A DNA stretch of 64,000 bases, taken from positions 124,001 to 188,000 of the forward strand of contig NKYR01000061.1 in the NCBI GenBank assembly GCA_003184365.1. The letters are read 5' to 3'. A program made the position numbers and the translations under genes. Under the pieces are notes generated by a model. The model searched no databases, was not told the DNA's origin, and saw only the letters and a list, made by a program, of their open reading frames with translations. The DNA comes from Evernia prunastri. Lineage: Eukaryota > Ascomycota > Lecanoromycetes > Lecanorales > Parmeliaceae. Positions 1 to 11,285 of the stretch are shown here, piece after piece; position 1 is the first letter of the stretch; each line of letters opens with the position of its first letter.

Positions 1-1
1 A

Positions 2-1773
2 GAAGACGAATCGGAGAAGATCAGCAAAGAGATTGATCTGGTCATAAGTGTTCAGGTCCCACGCATTTGCGGTGCTCGCAAACCTCCACTTGCTACCGAT
101 GTTCAGCAAGCTCTGGTTTCATACCTCAAAATGGCTGAGCATCGTACATATCTCTGGTTGCATCTCACTCTCGATGTCGTCAAAAAAAGCTTGGAATCTA
201 CGAAATTTGAACTGGAACAACTCATCAAAAAGTTGCCTCGTACTGTTGAAGATGCTTACGACAAAATTCTGAGAAAGATCGATGCAGAGCATGCACCTGA
301 GGCAAGACGCATTTTGCACATCGTCGTGGCAGCTTTCGAGCCCCTCACGTTAGGAGAAATAAGAATCGCGCTGGCCATCAATAAAAGGCTAAGACACGGA
401 GGACCCTGGCGATCCTACCACGAACTCGACTTGGAATCCGAAGAGGCTTTTCGTGTGAAGCTCAGAAACTTGTGTGGCCTTTTCCTGATTGTGGTCGATT
501 CAAAGGTCTATCTGCTCCATCAGACGGCCAAGGAATTCTTGACTTCAGAGAATCTTCAGGAGAAGTCCGCATCATCTCTTGGGCGTACAACAGAAGTGTG
601 GAAGCACTCCTTGGCACCGGTCGAATCAAATCTCATTATTCTGAAGATCTGTATCTCCTATCTCTCGCCTTGCAAACTCGATGACGGAGATCCCTTCTCA
701 GATTATGTAATGCGTAATTGGGTCGATCATTTTCGATTGGCCAAGGCTGGAGTTGGGAAGTCGGTATTGCAGTCTACCCTGGATGTCTGTCAGCCCGAAA
801 CTCGTTCTTTCAGAAGGTGGTGGCCGAACTATAATGGTTACTGGTCATTCCGCTCACAGCGTTTCACCTGTCACCGGTATCACCGTATCTCTCATAGTCA
901 ATTTGTAAATAGCCTGATGGTCGCATCCGCTATCGGGCTCGAGACTGTGGTTGAGTACTTACTCGAGAAGGGAAGCGTCGAACTGAACTTCCGCAACAAT
1001 GATGGCCAAACGGCGTTATACTTTGCAGTGAAAGCTCCACATATAGAAGTGATTCCAATTTTGGTCAACCAAGACGGGATTGAATTGAATTTCCATGAAA
1101 AGGACGGTGAAACGTTGTCATCATTACTTGCAATGCGCCAAGCTCTACCACTACTCCAGTGGCTTCCTAAGCAGGCCGACGCAGGTTTCAGATATACTAA
1201 GTATCCACTGGTCGACGAAGAAGCAGAAGGGGAGGGCGCTCTGGAAGTAGTCAAGGTGATACTTCAGAAGCACAGCATAAATTATAAACTCCACCACAAT
1301 AATGCGTGGAATTTTCCGATCGAAATCAGAGACATGTAGGAATCTTTGGACTGCTTCTGAAGCAAGACGTCAATGTGAATCTCACCAATCGATTCGGTGA
1401 AACACCCTTGTTATATGCGGTAGAGAACGGAAATCTGAGATTTGTCGAAGTGCTTCTCGAGAACGGCGCCGATATAAATCGTGAAGATCGGAGATGGCGC
1501 ACGCCGTTATGGCACGCGATAAACCTTGGAAAGTCGGATGTGGCAGGATTTTTGCTCGAGAAAAATGCTAGGCTTCATCCTGGTGATTTCTCTAAGTATA
1601 CAGCATTGGGATGGGCCGCAAGGAATGGGTGGTCGAGTATGGTAAAGATTCTGGTCGAAAATCAAGGCCTTGTTTTTGATTACCAGCCACGCGAGGGACC
1701 CTATTCATTGTATCGTTGGTACGTATTGGTGCACTCAAAAAAGGTACGTCTGCATAATGCGGAGCTCGGGTAG
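2..1773 (+). pseudogene. NACHT/ankyrin (STAND, NLR-like) protein, 3' part, frameshifted
   Basis: The reading frame is already open at base 2, so the start and the NTPase domain lie outside the window. Residues encoded by about 200-560 resemble the helical/winged-helix segment that follows NACHT in fungal NLR-like proteins: a KLPRTVEDAYDKIL stretch, an EPLTLGEIRIAL stretch and a YLLHQTAKEFL stretch. Ankyrin repeats follow from about 900 (VEYLLEKG, DGQTALYFAVKAPH). The frame stops at 1337-1339. The ankyrin series resumes in another frame from about 1306 (HVGIFGLLLKQ, GETPLLYAVENGNLRFVEVLLENGADIN) and ends at 1773. No plausible intron joins the two frames, so a small indel, either real decay or an assembly error, is the simplest reading. 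Such proteins act in non-self recognition and cell death in fungi; that role is inferred from the family. Confidence 0.75.
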
Positions 1774-3683
1774 TGAGGTCAGAAATGGGGTGAATGGAGT
1801 ATATATTGTCCAGAAATGTCACGGAGGTCCTGGGGGAAGTTTCAGTACTATACGTTCATGTTGTCTTGGGCTTTTTCTTCAAGGTCTCTCATTTTGAGTG
1901 CGAAGGGCAGGAGGAATGGTTTTTAGGGTTAGGCGACAGATGCCAATACCTTGGATCTATCTCAACATAGCTCCGCAATTGGAACAACCCGGAGTTTGAT
2001 TTCCCCATGGCCCGTCACAGCTCCCCGATGGACTTCTCTAAGACTGTGTCCACTTATCACGGACATCTCATTACCTAGACAGGTCTTGGAACGTAGCGAG
2101 CATCTGTGTACTACAGACTAGAAATCAGCCGACTATCGGGCCAGGAGACCTTAGCCTCTGCCGCCGACCAGATCCCGCCAAAGGGAGGTTATCAAGAGGA
2201 AGAGAATGCAGCTACAGTCGGGGTGGTCATGAGCATCATACACCGTGACCCATCAAGCAACACAAGCATACAATGTCCATTGCGACGGAAGGCCCCAGAA
2301 TCGAGGCGTTCCTTGCACTCCAGATTTCATCTGCACGGCATTGAGCGCGACCGAGTTGACTGCGAATACCGGAAGCAAGGAGGCAAGCGAGCAGGCAAGG
2401 TGCTTAGGAGCCCTTCCCTCCCCCCGGGCCAACTCGCGTTGATATGTGACGAAACGTGAGTCCTCCCAGAAAGACTCTGGCGCAAATGTTGAGCCCGCTT
2501 ATACGAAGTTCGCCACGCGCATACTTCGGAATGACGTCTACGTCGAGTTGGTTCTCGCATGAGGCGACGAACTTGCTCGTTTCATTTCCCTCTCGGTATT
2601 ATACACACTTCTCGTTAAGCTCTCGCCCCCGACGGGGCCATATCGTTTGAGGTTCAGCGCACTGGAAGAGTGGAGGAGCGAGCGTAGACAGAAAGGGGCC
2701 CCAACGGAGGGAGGATCTTGTTTACCGCGACTTACTTACTCTGTAGGTAGTAATACCACAGCGGTTGAAGCACTCAAGGCTGCGGCCAACCGTGAGGGTG
2801 AACCGAGACTTTGGGGGAAGGGGGAAGGGTCAGTGTGTCAAAATTGGGGGGGGGGGGTTTGCGGTAACTGACATGTCATTCCTTAAGATGAGTGAGTATC
2901 TTTCCGTCTTCCTCACAGCCTTAGTCTCTTCAATCCGCCGACGAGGAAGTTTCCTTATTTCGACACTGTTTCGCCGATTGCCATGCAAAGTTATGAGACG
3001 CCATTCTTTCGAAACAAGCCGAAGCATTTGCTCTCTTCGGAGATTATGCTGCGAATGAACCCCAGAACACTTGGTTGGCTGCTGTAGGTGCGTTGCTCCA
3101 AGGTGCCGAGCTTCGTTCACCACGCCCCCGCCGTGTGGGTTGAGTACCTTTTGTGCTCGGCCTACCCCTGACTTATGATGCTAGGTATGGTGTGAATGAT
3201 CGGAACACCGGCATCGATAACGAAAATTCACATGGATCTTGGGCGCAGAGGTAGCGTGCAAGGTTCCATCGGTCGCGACGAGACTTCGTATGTGATATGT
3301 GCACGGCTACTGTTTGTCAAGTTGCGACCCTGTAATTGCTAAGACCTCGGAAACAATTCGTATTTTGGGGGCCTTCGTCAAGGTCTATCGCCGTTCGATA
3401 ACTTTGGTCAGAACGGACCCGTACTTGTGTCCTGTTTGAGTACGACGGGTCTGTTTGTGCATGATGTACTCAAACCCAACTACGCGTGTTTGGTACGTGA
3501 TGAAAGTATATCGGTTCTTATCTACACGATATTTCTAGAAACCTACTACAATTCATCGAAGAGCCCAAAGGGGGTGCGCTCTACCAAAGATAGCTGCTGC
3601 GGAACCGCCCCCGTCTTTTCCGCAACCGCGTCTCATGGCTGCATGCTTGGATTATTCCCCTCAAACTCCAAGAAAGTCCTCAC
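1774..3683. other. Intergenic, no gene recognised
   Basis: This 1.9 kb between the ankyrin gene and the 3' end of the PKS contains only short ORFs without recognisable domains. It includes a run of 12 G at 2846-2857 and the perfect inverted repeat at 3434-3475 that is listed separately. I looked here on the minus strand for a thioesterase or reductase exon of the PKS and saw none. Confidence 0.5.
3434..3475. repeat. Perfect 10-bp inverted repeat downstream of the PKS
   Basis: GTTTGAGTAC at 3434-3443 is exactly reverse-complementary to GTACTCAAAC at 3466-3475, leaving a 22-nt loop. It lies about 210 bp beyond the PKS stop codon. It could form a hairpin in the 3' flank or be a remnant of a palindromic element. 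No function can be assigned. Confidence 0.5.
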
Positions 3684-6600
3684 TCACTCGCTCCCGTCCG
3701 ACGCGAACCCGGCGATGACGCGGATCGTCTGCGCCTCAGGCGCGTCGCCGTCCGTCCAGTCCACGGCCGCGAAGCCCGCGCGCAGCATGTCTTCCTTCCA
3801 CCGATCCTGATGCGTGACGGCGTGCGCGCGCCCGTCGCCCATGGCCCACCACCCCTCGAACAGGCCGACGGCGACGTCGAGCCAGGGCATGTGGCGGGTG
3901 ATCTCCACGAGCGTGAGCACGCCGTCTGGGCGGAGCAGCCGGCGCAGCGACGTCAGCGAGACGGTCAGGTCGCGCGTGGCGTGGACGCAGTTGGTGCTGA
4001 GGGCGACGTGGAACGACCCGAGCCAGTCCGCCGGGGGTTCCTTTTCGATGTCGAGCGTCGCGAAGGTCATCATAGGGCAGTCTTTGAAGGTGCGCTTGGC
4101 GGCGGAGACGAGCGAGGGCGACAGGTCGGTGAAGAGGTACTCGAAGGGCACGCCGAGCTTCTGGAGGTGGGGGATGATGTACTTGGTGGTGCCGCCGGTG
4201 CCGCCGCCGACCTCGAGGATACGGAATTTGCCCTGATGGTTGGGGTTCGCCATGGCTTTTTCGAGGAACTCACCCAAGGCGATGGTCCCGGCGCGGACGA
4301 GAGGCCAGTTCTCGTAGAGGTCGTCCAAGCTTTTCTTGTTTTCCTTGTTGCCGAAGACAATTTGGAGGCCATCTTTATCGCCGGTGAGGCACGGTGCCAG
4401 CTCAGAACCCACAGCCTGGACGACTCTGTGGACGTTGGCGTGGTGGGGGAAGTCGGGGATAATCTGCGCAAAAAGGGTGGAGGCGGGGGTACGATCGACA
4501 GGGGTATGCGTGCGGGTGAATTTGCCGGCCTCATTGACGCTGATGAGACCTGCGTCTTCGAGGACGCTGTAGTACTGGCGAACCACCTGTTTGTGCCGGT
4601 CTAGGTGAGATATCTCAGGGACACTATTGCCGGTTTTGATGATAGAGAGGTCGCAGCCCAGATTGGCAAACGCCTCAACAACGTAGGCGAGCACAAGAGC
4701 TGCTTGACGAGGATAGCACTTCTCCCAGAACTCGACGGCTTGAACCTCGACGGCTGCACGTTCGTAGGCGTCCTTGCAGCCCTCAAAAACCCTTTGTGCA
4801 TGCGGCAAAGATGGTCTGGGTTCGTCTTGGAGAGTAGGCGCTGGTATGCTCGGTGTACCAGCAAGGCCATCGGTCTTTGCTTCAGCAGGAGCAGAAGAGG
4901 TGGTTGCGGGAGAGGCATCAGCAACAACTCCTAAGGCTGAATCGATATGGGTGCAAATTGCCTCGAGGTTGGGAAAGAAAAGAAAAGTATTGAGGTCGAT
5001 CTCGAGATCAAAGTTGGCCCGGATCTCGTTCAAGACTTCTGTCACCAATAGAGAGTCAATTCCAAGGTCTTCAAGCGACATCTCATCGCGGAGCTCGTTT
5101 GTGGGAACGTCTGTGACATTGCTCAAAACCTCATGGACCTTGGTCCTCCGGCTTGCTCCACCGGCTGGTGCAGGAGTGGTGTTTTTCTCAATTGCAGCTG
5201 GTTTCGGAGGCTGAGGCAGTGGCGCAGCTCCAGCAGGTGCTCGTGTGGGATTAGCGCCGGCGCCACCAGTATTCACGCTTCGAAGCGATTGCTGCAGGAC
5301 CGACACGGACGTTCGCGTAAAAGTGAACCCCATGAAAGCAATGACAACGTGCTGAGACTTTTTGTCAAAAATGTATACATCGCTGACGGTGTGTTCATCC
5401 GTGTCTTCGGTTATCAGCGAGTAAGCAAGCCACTCGCCAACGGTGATGTCAAAATCACCACTGGTGACCATACGGTTGATTCCCTGGCAGACATAAACAT
5501 CTTTTCCGCTCGGGTGCGCAAAATAGGCGACGATGACACCAGCAAATTGCATCATGCCATCAATCGTTTGCGTATCGTAGAGCGCCTCATTGGAGGCGAG
5601 CTTAGGGTTCAATCCAGCTGCAACCTTACCGGCGGCTTCGTGACCTTGGTAAGAGTAGCTCTTAATTCCGTGGTACATCCCATCGAAGTATATCAGTCGT
5701 TGAAGGGCTTGGTAAATGTGTTTGCCTTGCATCTTTTCGCCCCCCTCGGCTTGCATAATAGAAAGGCACCTCTTATATCCGATCAGAGCTCCCCAGCGCT
5801 GCACGGTCTCGGCCAGTACAGGATCGTCACGTCTGTCGAGCCCGAATCTGCCAAGGGTGTGAACTTGACTTTCGCCATCGCCCGACTTGAAGCTGCTGGT
5901 GAACACAAAGTCCCAGTAGTTGACACCCGCAGTTCGGCGCGTGAACTTGATATAAATATTCTTCTTTGCGTCCAGGCCGATAGGAGCGCCGTTCATTTTC
6001 ACAGAGTCCATGCTGTTAACGTGAGTATCGTAGCTTGCGCCCGGGGTTAAGATGATCGAGGCTCGAGAAAGCAGCTCAACGTAAAGTGACTCAGGAGCAA
6101 TGGCTTGGTTGGACGCAAGGTGGCCCTTTAACATGTACATGTAGCGCTCGCTCTCCGGGTCAACCAGGAAATTTGCCTCCTTCTCACTTGAATCTGTGTA
6201 TCCAAGGAAGGAAATGAATTCGTGGGTTATTTTGGGCGGAGCTACAGGAGCCACTTCCTTGACAGGTTCCGGAGTTATGTGATCAATGAAAGGGAGCCAA
6301 AGTTTGGTCTTCTCGAATTGGTACGGGGGAAGACTCTTGTACTCAAATTGAGAACGTTGACTCCGGTGATAAGGCCAGGATTGGACTTGGATTCCAGCCT
6401 TCCATAGTTCAACCACTGATTCTGCAAGGGAGCTTGTTGCGTTCGGTGTGTTTAGGAATGATGGACAGTACATTTGCCGACCCTTGCCGTTGAGGCAGTT
6501 CTTGACAAGCGACATAACGGAAGATCCTTGATCTGCTGCTACCCAAATACAGGAGTGGAACTTTTGAGCAAGTCTCTGGACGGCTGAGGAGAAATAGACG

Positions 6601-9600
6601 GGCTTTCTCGCGTGCTCGGGCAATAACCAGGCACCTGGCTCCGAATCGACATGCTCTTCGGTTGCAAACTCAATTGGAATCGTTGGTTTGTTCCACTTGA
6701 CGTTGTTCGCAAATTTTGCCAGACCTGGTAAGATACTTTCACTGAACTGAGAATGGAAGCCGTGAGTCACATTCAGTCGCTTTGTCCGCATATTTTTCGC
6801 GCTCGTGACGAGACTTTCGAGAGCAGTCACTGCCTCGGAGTCTCCCACAACCACGTGATTTGTTGGGTGATTAAAGCAGGCGATTTCCAGCTTGTGTTTG
6901 GGGTTATCTGCGTTCTGAATGTCGACGAGACTGCTGACAGCGGCAAGGTCCGATTGAACAGAGACCATAGATCCCTTCTCCTCTCCCCAGTTGCTGTCGA
7001 TGAGCTCTGCACGTCCAACCACCAGTTTGATGGCGTCATGCAGCGATAGAGACCCAAAAACGCATAGTGCCGTAAGCTGACCGAAGCTGTGACCTATCAG
7101 AGAGCTTACACGCAGTCCAGAGTCAATCCATGCCTTGGCAGATGCGTATTGAGCGGCAAAGAGGATGACTTGCAGAGTTGGTAGATCGCGAATTGTCTCG
7201 CATTGATAGATGGCCGGATACAGGCTACTAAGGCCAAGTGAGTCCATTTCATAATCGCACGCATCCAGATGACGGCGAAATAGAGTTGAATCTGCTACGG
7301 CCTCTTCAGAAAGACCAACGAAATCCTTCTCCTGACCGCCGAAGACCATAATCACCGGGTATGAATCGGAGATAGTGTTTTTTTGCGGGATTTCTGATCT
7401 GGAGATGATATCCCTTAAGATCTTTTCGAGGTCATCCAGATCTGTGACGGTCTTTGCTACTGAATATGCCAAAGTATGATTGGCTCGATCTGCCAGATTG
7501 AAGAGAATATCGGAAAGAAGATGGACAGAGTGCCCTGAAGATGATCGCTCCGACTGTATGTAAGATAAGAATTTCTTGGAATTTGCAGTTAGGCTCTGCT
7601 CGGATGCAGCTGACAAGAAGAAAGGCTGTCGAGCTGTAATGGTTCGTCTCTGGCTAAGTGCTTCAGGAGCCAAAGGCACTGCCTCGCGCAGAAGGACAGC
7701 GGCATTACTGCCAGCTGCACCGTAGCTGTTGATGCAGGCAAGACGAGAAGCCGCTTCCCAAGGCTGCAAATGTTTGGGAATGTCCATCATGTCGGGCTTC
7801 AGTGCAGGAATTTTGGGGTTCAAGCTCACGTAGCCTGCCTGACCAACAATTTTCTTATGCTGCATCATGAGAATGGTCTTGATCAGACCTGCCACGCCAG
7901 CTGATGCCTCCGTATGGCCAATGTTGCCCTTAACGGAGCCAAAGTAGAGCTCATGTTTGCGGTGAGAGCCTCCAAATCCATCACGAATACTTTGACATTC
8001 AATCGGGTCACCAACTTGAGTCCCTGAAAACGGTCATTAGTAGATAGGTGACGTCTCGGGGAAAGCCAACTCTCACCAGTGCCGTGAGCCTCGACGTAGG
8101 TCACGCTAGAAGGTGAAGCATTGGCCATGCTGAGCACCTTCTTGAAGAGTGTCGTCTGTGACGAGGCACATGGAACGGTGATGTGTGCATCATTATGATT
8201 CTGATTGATAGCGGAACCTACAATGACTCCTAGAATATTGTCGCCTTCTTCAACTGCCTTGGAAAGGGACTTGAGGACCACGGCAGCAACGCCTTCTCCA
8301 CGGCAGTAGCCGTCTGCCGATGCATCAAACGGCTTGCAGCCGCCTGATGGACTCAGAAATCCGGCGGCGGCTAGATTTTGGTAATCGTATGGACTGGTAA
8401 AGATATTAGTACCACCTGCAATGGCACGGGAACATGCTCCAGACTGAATCGCTCGGCAAGCGGTATCGACAGCAACCAAAGATGAAGAGCATGCTGTGTC
8501 GATCGACATGGCAGGACCAGTAAAGCCAAACTGGTGAGATATCCGGCCGCTGAAGAAAGCCCGAGAAGTACCCAACATGGAGTAGGCATTGGGCGGGTGA
8601 CAAGCAACATTGTCATAGTAATTGTTGGCAACAGCACCAATATAACAACCGTAGTCGTTTGGCGCGTTTTGTCCGGCAGGACCCCAGTGTCCGGCAGACT
8701 CCAATGCCTCATAAACCACCTCTAACAAGACTCTCTTCTCAGGGTCCCACGAGACCGCTTCACGAGAAGACTTTTTGAAGAAGCGGTGATCGAAGCTATC
8801 GGCATCGTCGATGAAGTTGCCCCAAAATTTGGTGCCAGCGCGGTCTGACAGACGTTGGGTGTTGAGATTTAAGCGATCTGACGGTGGCTTGCGGAGCATG
8901 GAGACTTCCGAAGCGAGGAGATCCCAGAATTTGTTAACATCGTTCGCGCCGGGAAAGCGGCAAGCCGCGCCGACTACCGCCACTGAGTTGGGCGGGTACT
9001 TACTAGCAAAGTCTGTCGCGATGCCGTTCGTCTCATTCATACCGTTCAGTTCATGAGCACAACCAATGCCGTTCAGGCCATTGACACTCTGAACTTCAGA
9101 AGCAGCACCGATGCCGTTGGTGTCCTTGATACTGCTGAGTCCACGACCATTACTAAGGCCGTTGACGCCGTTCGTAGTACCATTCTGCTGGAGGAGACTT
9201 ATCGGTATAACTCCATTCTCAAAGGCAAGGGAAACAATTTTTGGGTGGTCGGCGCCAAAAATACTGAGGGATTCGTGGACTGTCGTGTACCAGTCTGCCG
9301 TACAGATCAGAATACTCTCAATGGCGGCATCCGTGACTGATTCATTTGTTGCAATGACTTCCCCGGTGGCATTGGATCGGAGCGGGGCTTTGAGTTCCGA
9401 AGATGGCGGGTACTGGAGGCTGCAGCTTTTAGATTGTGCGAATCGTTTCAGGTTTTGTGCCGCAACAGAGTGGTCAGTCAAAGAATGAAAGCGACCCTTG
9501 GTACTGACTGGCTTGACTCGAAGGCCGGCCCCTCGGAACGCTCCAGTCAACTGCAGTCCGAGTTCCGCATTGGCTGTGACAGTCACACAAGTGTTGTCCG

Positions 9601-10305
9601 TGATGCATGAGATATAGGTCTATCATGGGAGTCAGTAATCGGACTTGCGCGGACGATGATCTCTGGTTTTCTTACACCCGGGTAGCTTTTCAGCAATTCC
9701 TTGACCTGAGCTGTCGAGAAGTTCCCTTGCTTCCATCGAATGGACAAAGCACGGGCCGGGCTTGGAGGTTTAGCGTACACACTGTTTTGATCAACGTAGG
9801 CACCAAGGCACATGGCCAGGCGGATACTGGTCCCAAGATTTCGGGCCAGCTGCTCCTCATTCTCAGAAAATGCAGTGGCAGCTGCGGTGAGGAAACCTGT
9901 GCAGAAACCCTGTACGCCATGCTGTTGGAATGATCGAAGACTATCTTTGTAATTAGTCGTAACTCCGTTGCGGTCCAAGTGCTGAAGGTACAAAGCCGTT
10001 TGCAGCACGATGGTCAAAGGCAGAGCCGCAACGTTAGGAAGATCGTCAACATCTCCAGGTCGGTCGCCCGACTGAAGCCACTTTTGGAGATACGAGAGGG
10101 AGGCAATATCTGTCCCCTGGCTCAGACTGGTGTCGGAGGCGGCGAGCTGTTGGTACAGGCTTGAAAGCTCATTGATGGTAGCGACAATGTCCTGAAATAG
10201 ACTAGTGTGATTCGTGAGAACTCGATGAAGTTGACTAGATTCCTCTTGTGAGGGAAAACGAGCTTGAGGACCATAAAGGAGCAATTTAGGAGTTAGGATC
10301 GTCAT
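3684..10305 (-). CDS. Non-reducing polyketide synthase, SAT-KS-AT-PT-ACP-CMeT, no release domain
   Basis: Proposed exons on the minus strand are 10305-9676, 9619-8077 and 8023-3684, giving about 2170 residues. The introns (9620-9675 and 8024-8076) are GT..AG with TACTGAC and CTACTAAT-type branch points, and joining restores VEAHGTG|TQVGDP. Domains in order: SAT with Cys135 in GFCTG and His255 in GRFH; a Asn/Gly-rich linker at about 356-410; KS with Cys587 in DTACSSSL, His722 in EAHGTGT and NIGHTEAS; AT with Ser1037 in GHSFGQ; product template with His1359 (GHLASNQA) and Asp1546 (TIDGMMQ); one ACP with Ser1715 in LGIDSL; and a C-methyltransferase with the SAM motif ILEVGGGTGG near 1993. The enzyme should make a C-methylated aromatic polyketide from malonyl-CoA and SAM. 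It stops right after the methyltransferase, without the thioesterase, Claisen cyclase or reductase seen in most such enzymes. The adjacent serine hydrolase may act in trans. The last 600 bp of coding sequence are visibly more GC-rich than the rest. Confidence 0.93.
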
Positions 10306-10506
10306 TGCGGACCGAAAAGGACAAATATGGAAAAGATGAGGTACCTGATAGTGATAACTTGGAGTCTTAACGCTATGATCTCCCCATCGTCAAGCCTTAT
10401 ATCCTCGATGATAATACTGGAAGCCCATATTATCATTCCCTGGGGATGCATTATGAGCACATGGACATTCGATATCGAGAGCACAAGGTAAAACAATTGA
10501 ACCGCT

Positions 10507-11150
10507 GATGGAGTAAGCACTAGCTTGGAGGAATGCCATTTGTTATGCGGGATATTTGAAATAATGTAGTATGTCCTTGCCTATCACTAATAAAATGATA
10601 AACTTTTGCTTGCGGTGAGAAAGCCCAGAAGGAACGCTAACCCGTTTCATATTCGTTTTTTGAATTCATATTATTATTTCAATTCAACTTCATTGTAAGC
10701 ATATCGATCGTCGACATCGAGAGTCTGAGATGGATAGCAATGATTAGGTGTTCGGGTTCGGGTACGGGCGAAGACGGGGAGAGGGGTAAGCACTAGCTCG
10801 GAGAATACTGCAGTATGTTCCTGCAAATCACGATCATTTGAATAAGAGTCAAAATATGACGTGTCTTTTACCTTACGAGTAGAAGCCCAGAAGGAACGCT
10901 GGACCCTTGGATCGCTTTCTAAGCCTACATCGTTGTTCCATGGGTACCGAGAGCCTGAGGCGGATCCAAATGATTGAATGTTCGGGTACGGGCCGAGGGG
11001 GATTCGGAGGTGGGGGTAAGCAGCTTACTCTGCAAGGTCCTCAACTGATCGTATCATGTTCCGGTCCATCACTGTCTAAAAGTATGCACAATAACATGGA
11101 GTGACCATTTGCTCGGGTCGGATGGCGCAAACGAAACGCTAAATGTTTAG
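10507..11150. repeat. Diverged tandem repeats in the PKS 5' flank
   Basis: Three imperfect units of about 230-270 bp lie head to tail between the PKS start codon and the hydrolase stop codon. Shared blocks are GTAAGCACTAGCT at 10513 and 10786 (shorter GTAAGCAGCTTACT at 11016); AAGCCCAGAAGGAACGCT at 10621 and 10883 (GCAAACGAAACGCT near 11127); and GAGAGYCTGAGRYGGAT followed by TTCGGGTACGGGC near 10720 and 10950. The first two units match well; the third is partial. The array lies in the upstream region of the PKS, so it may be a duplicated promoter module or a minisatellite. Confidence 0.65.
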
Positions 11151-11285
11151 AATTTCTCTCTATCACTGATAACAGGTTAGTTTGCTAGGGGACATGGACA
11201 GGATCGATAGGCTCATGGTATCCTGAATTGACGACCAATCACGTGAGGTAATAAGGCATTGAAAGCACATCTAGGTCGACATTTC

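Noticed and set aside
1898..3683. Hidden thioesterase or reductase exon of the PKS
   Set aside because: A GTGAGT lies next to the PKS stop codon, but no minus-strand frame downstream shows a GxSxG or Rossmann motif.
3810..4604. 264-codon plus-strand ORF
   Set aside because: It is antisense to the GC-rich end of the PKS methyltransferase; composition keeps the opposite strand open and it has no domain.
5133..6050. 305-codon plus-strand ORF
   Set aside because: It is antisense to the PKS product-template and ACP region, whose motifs are intact on the minus strand.
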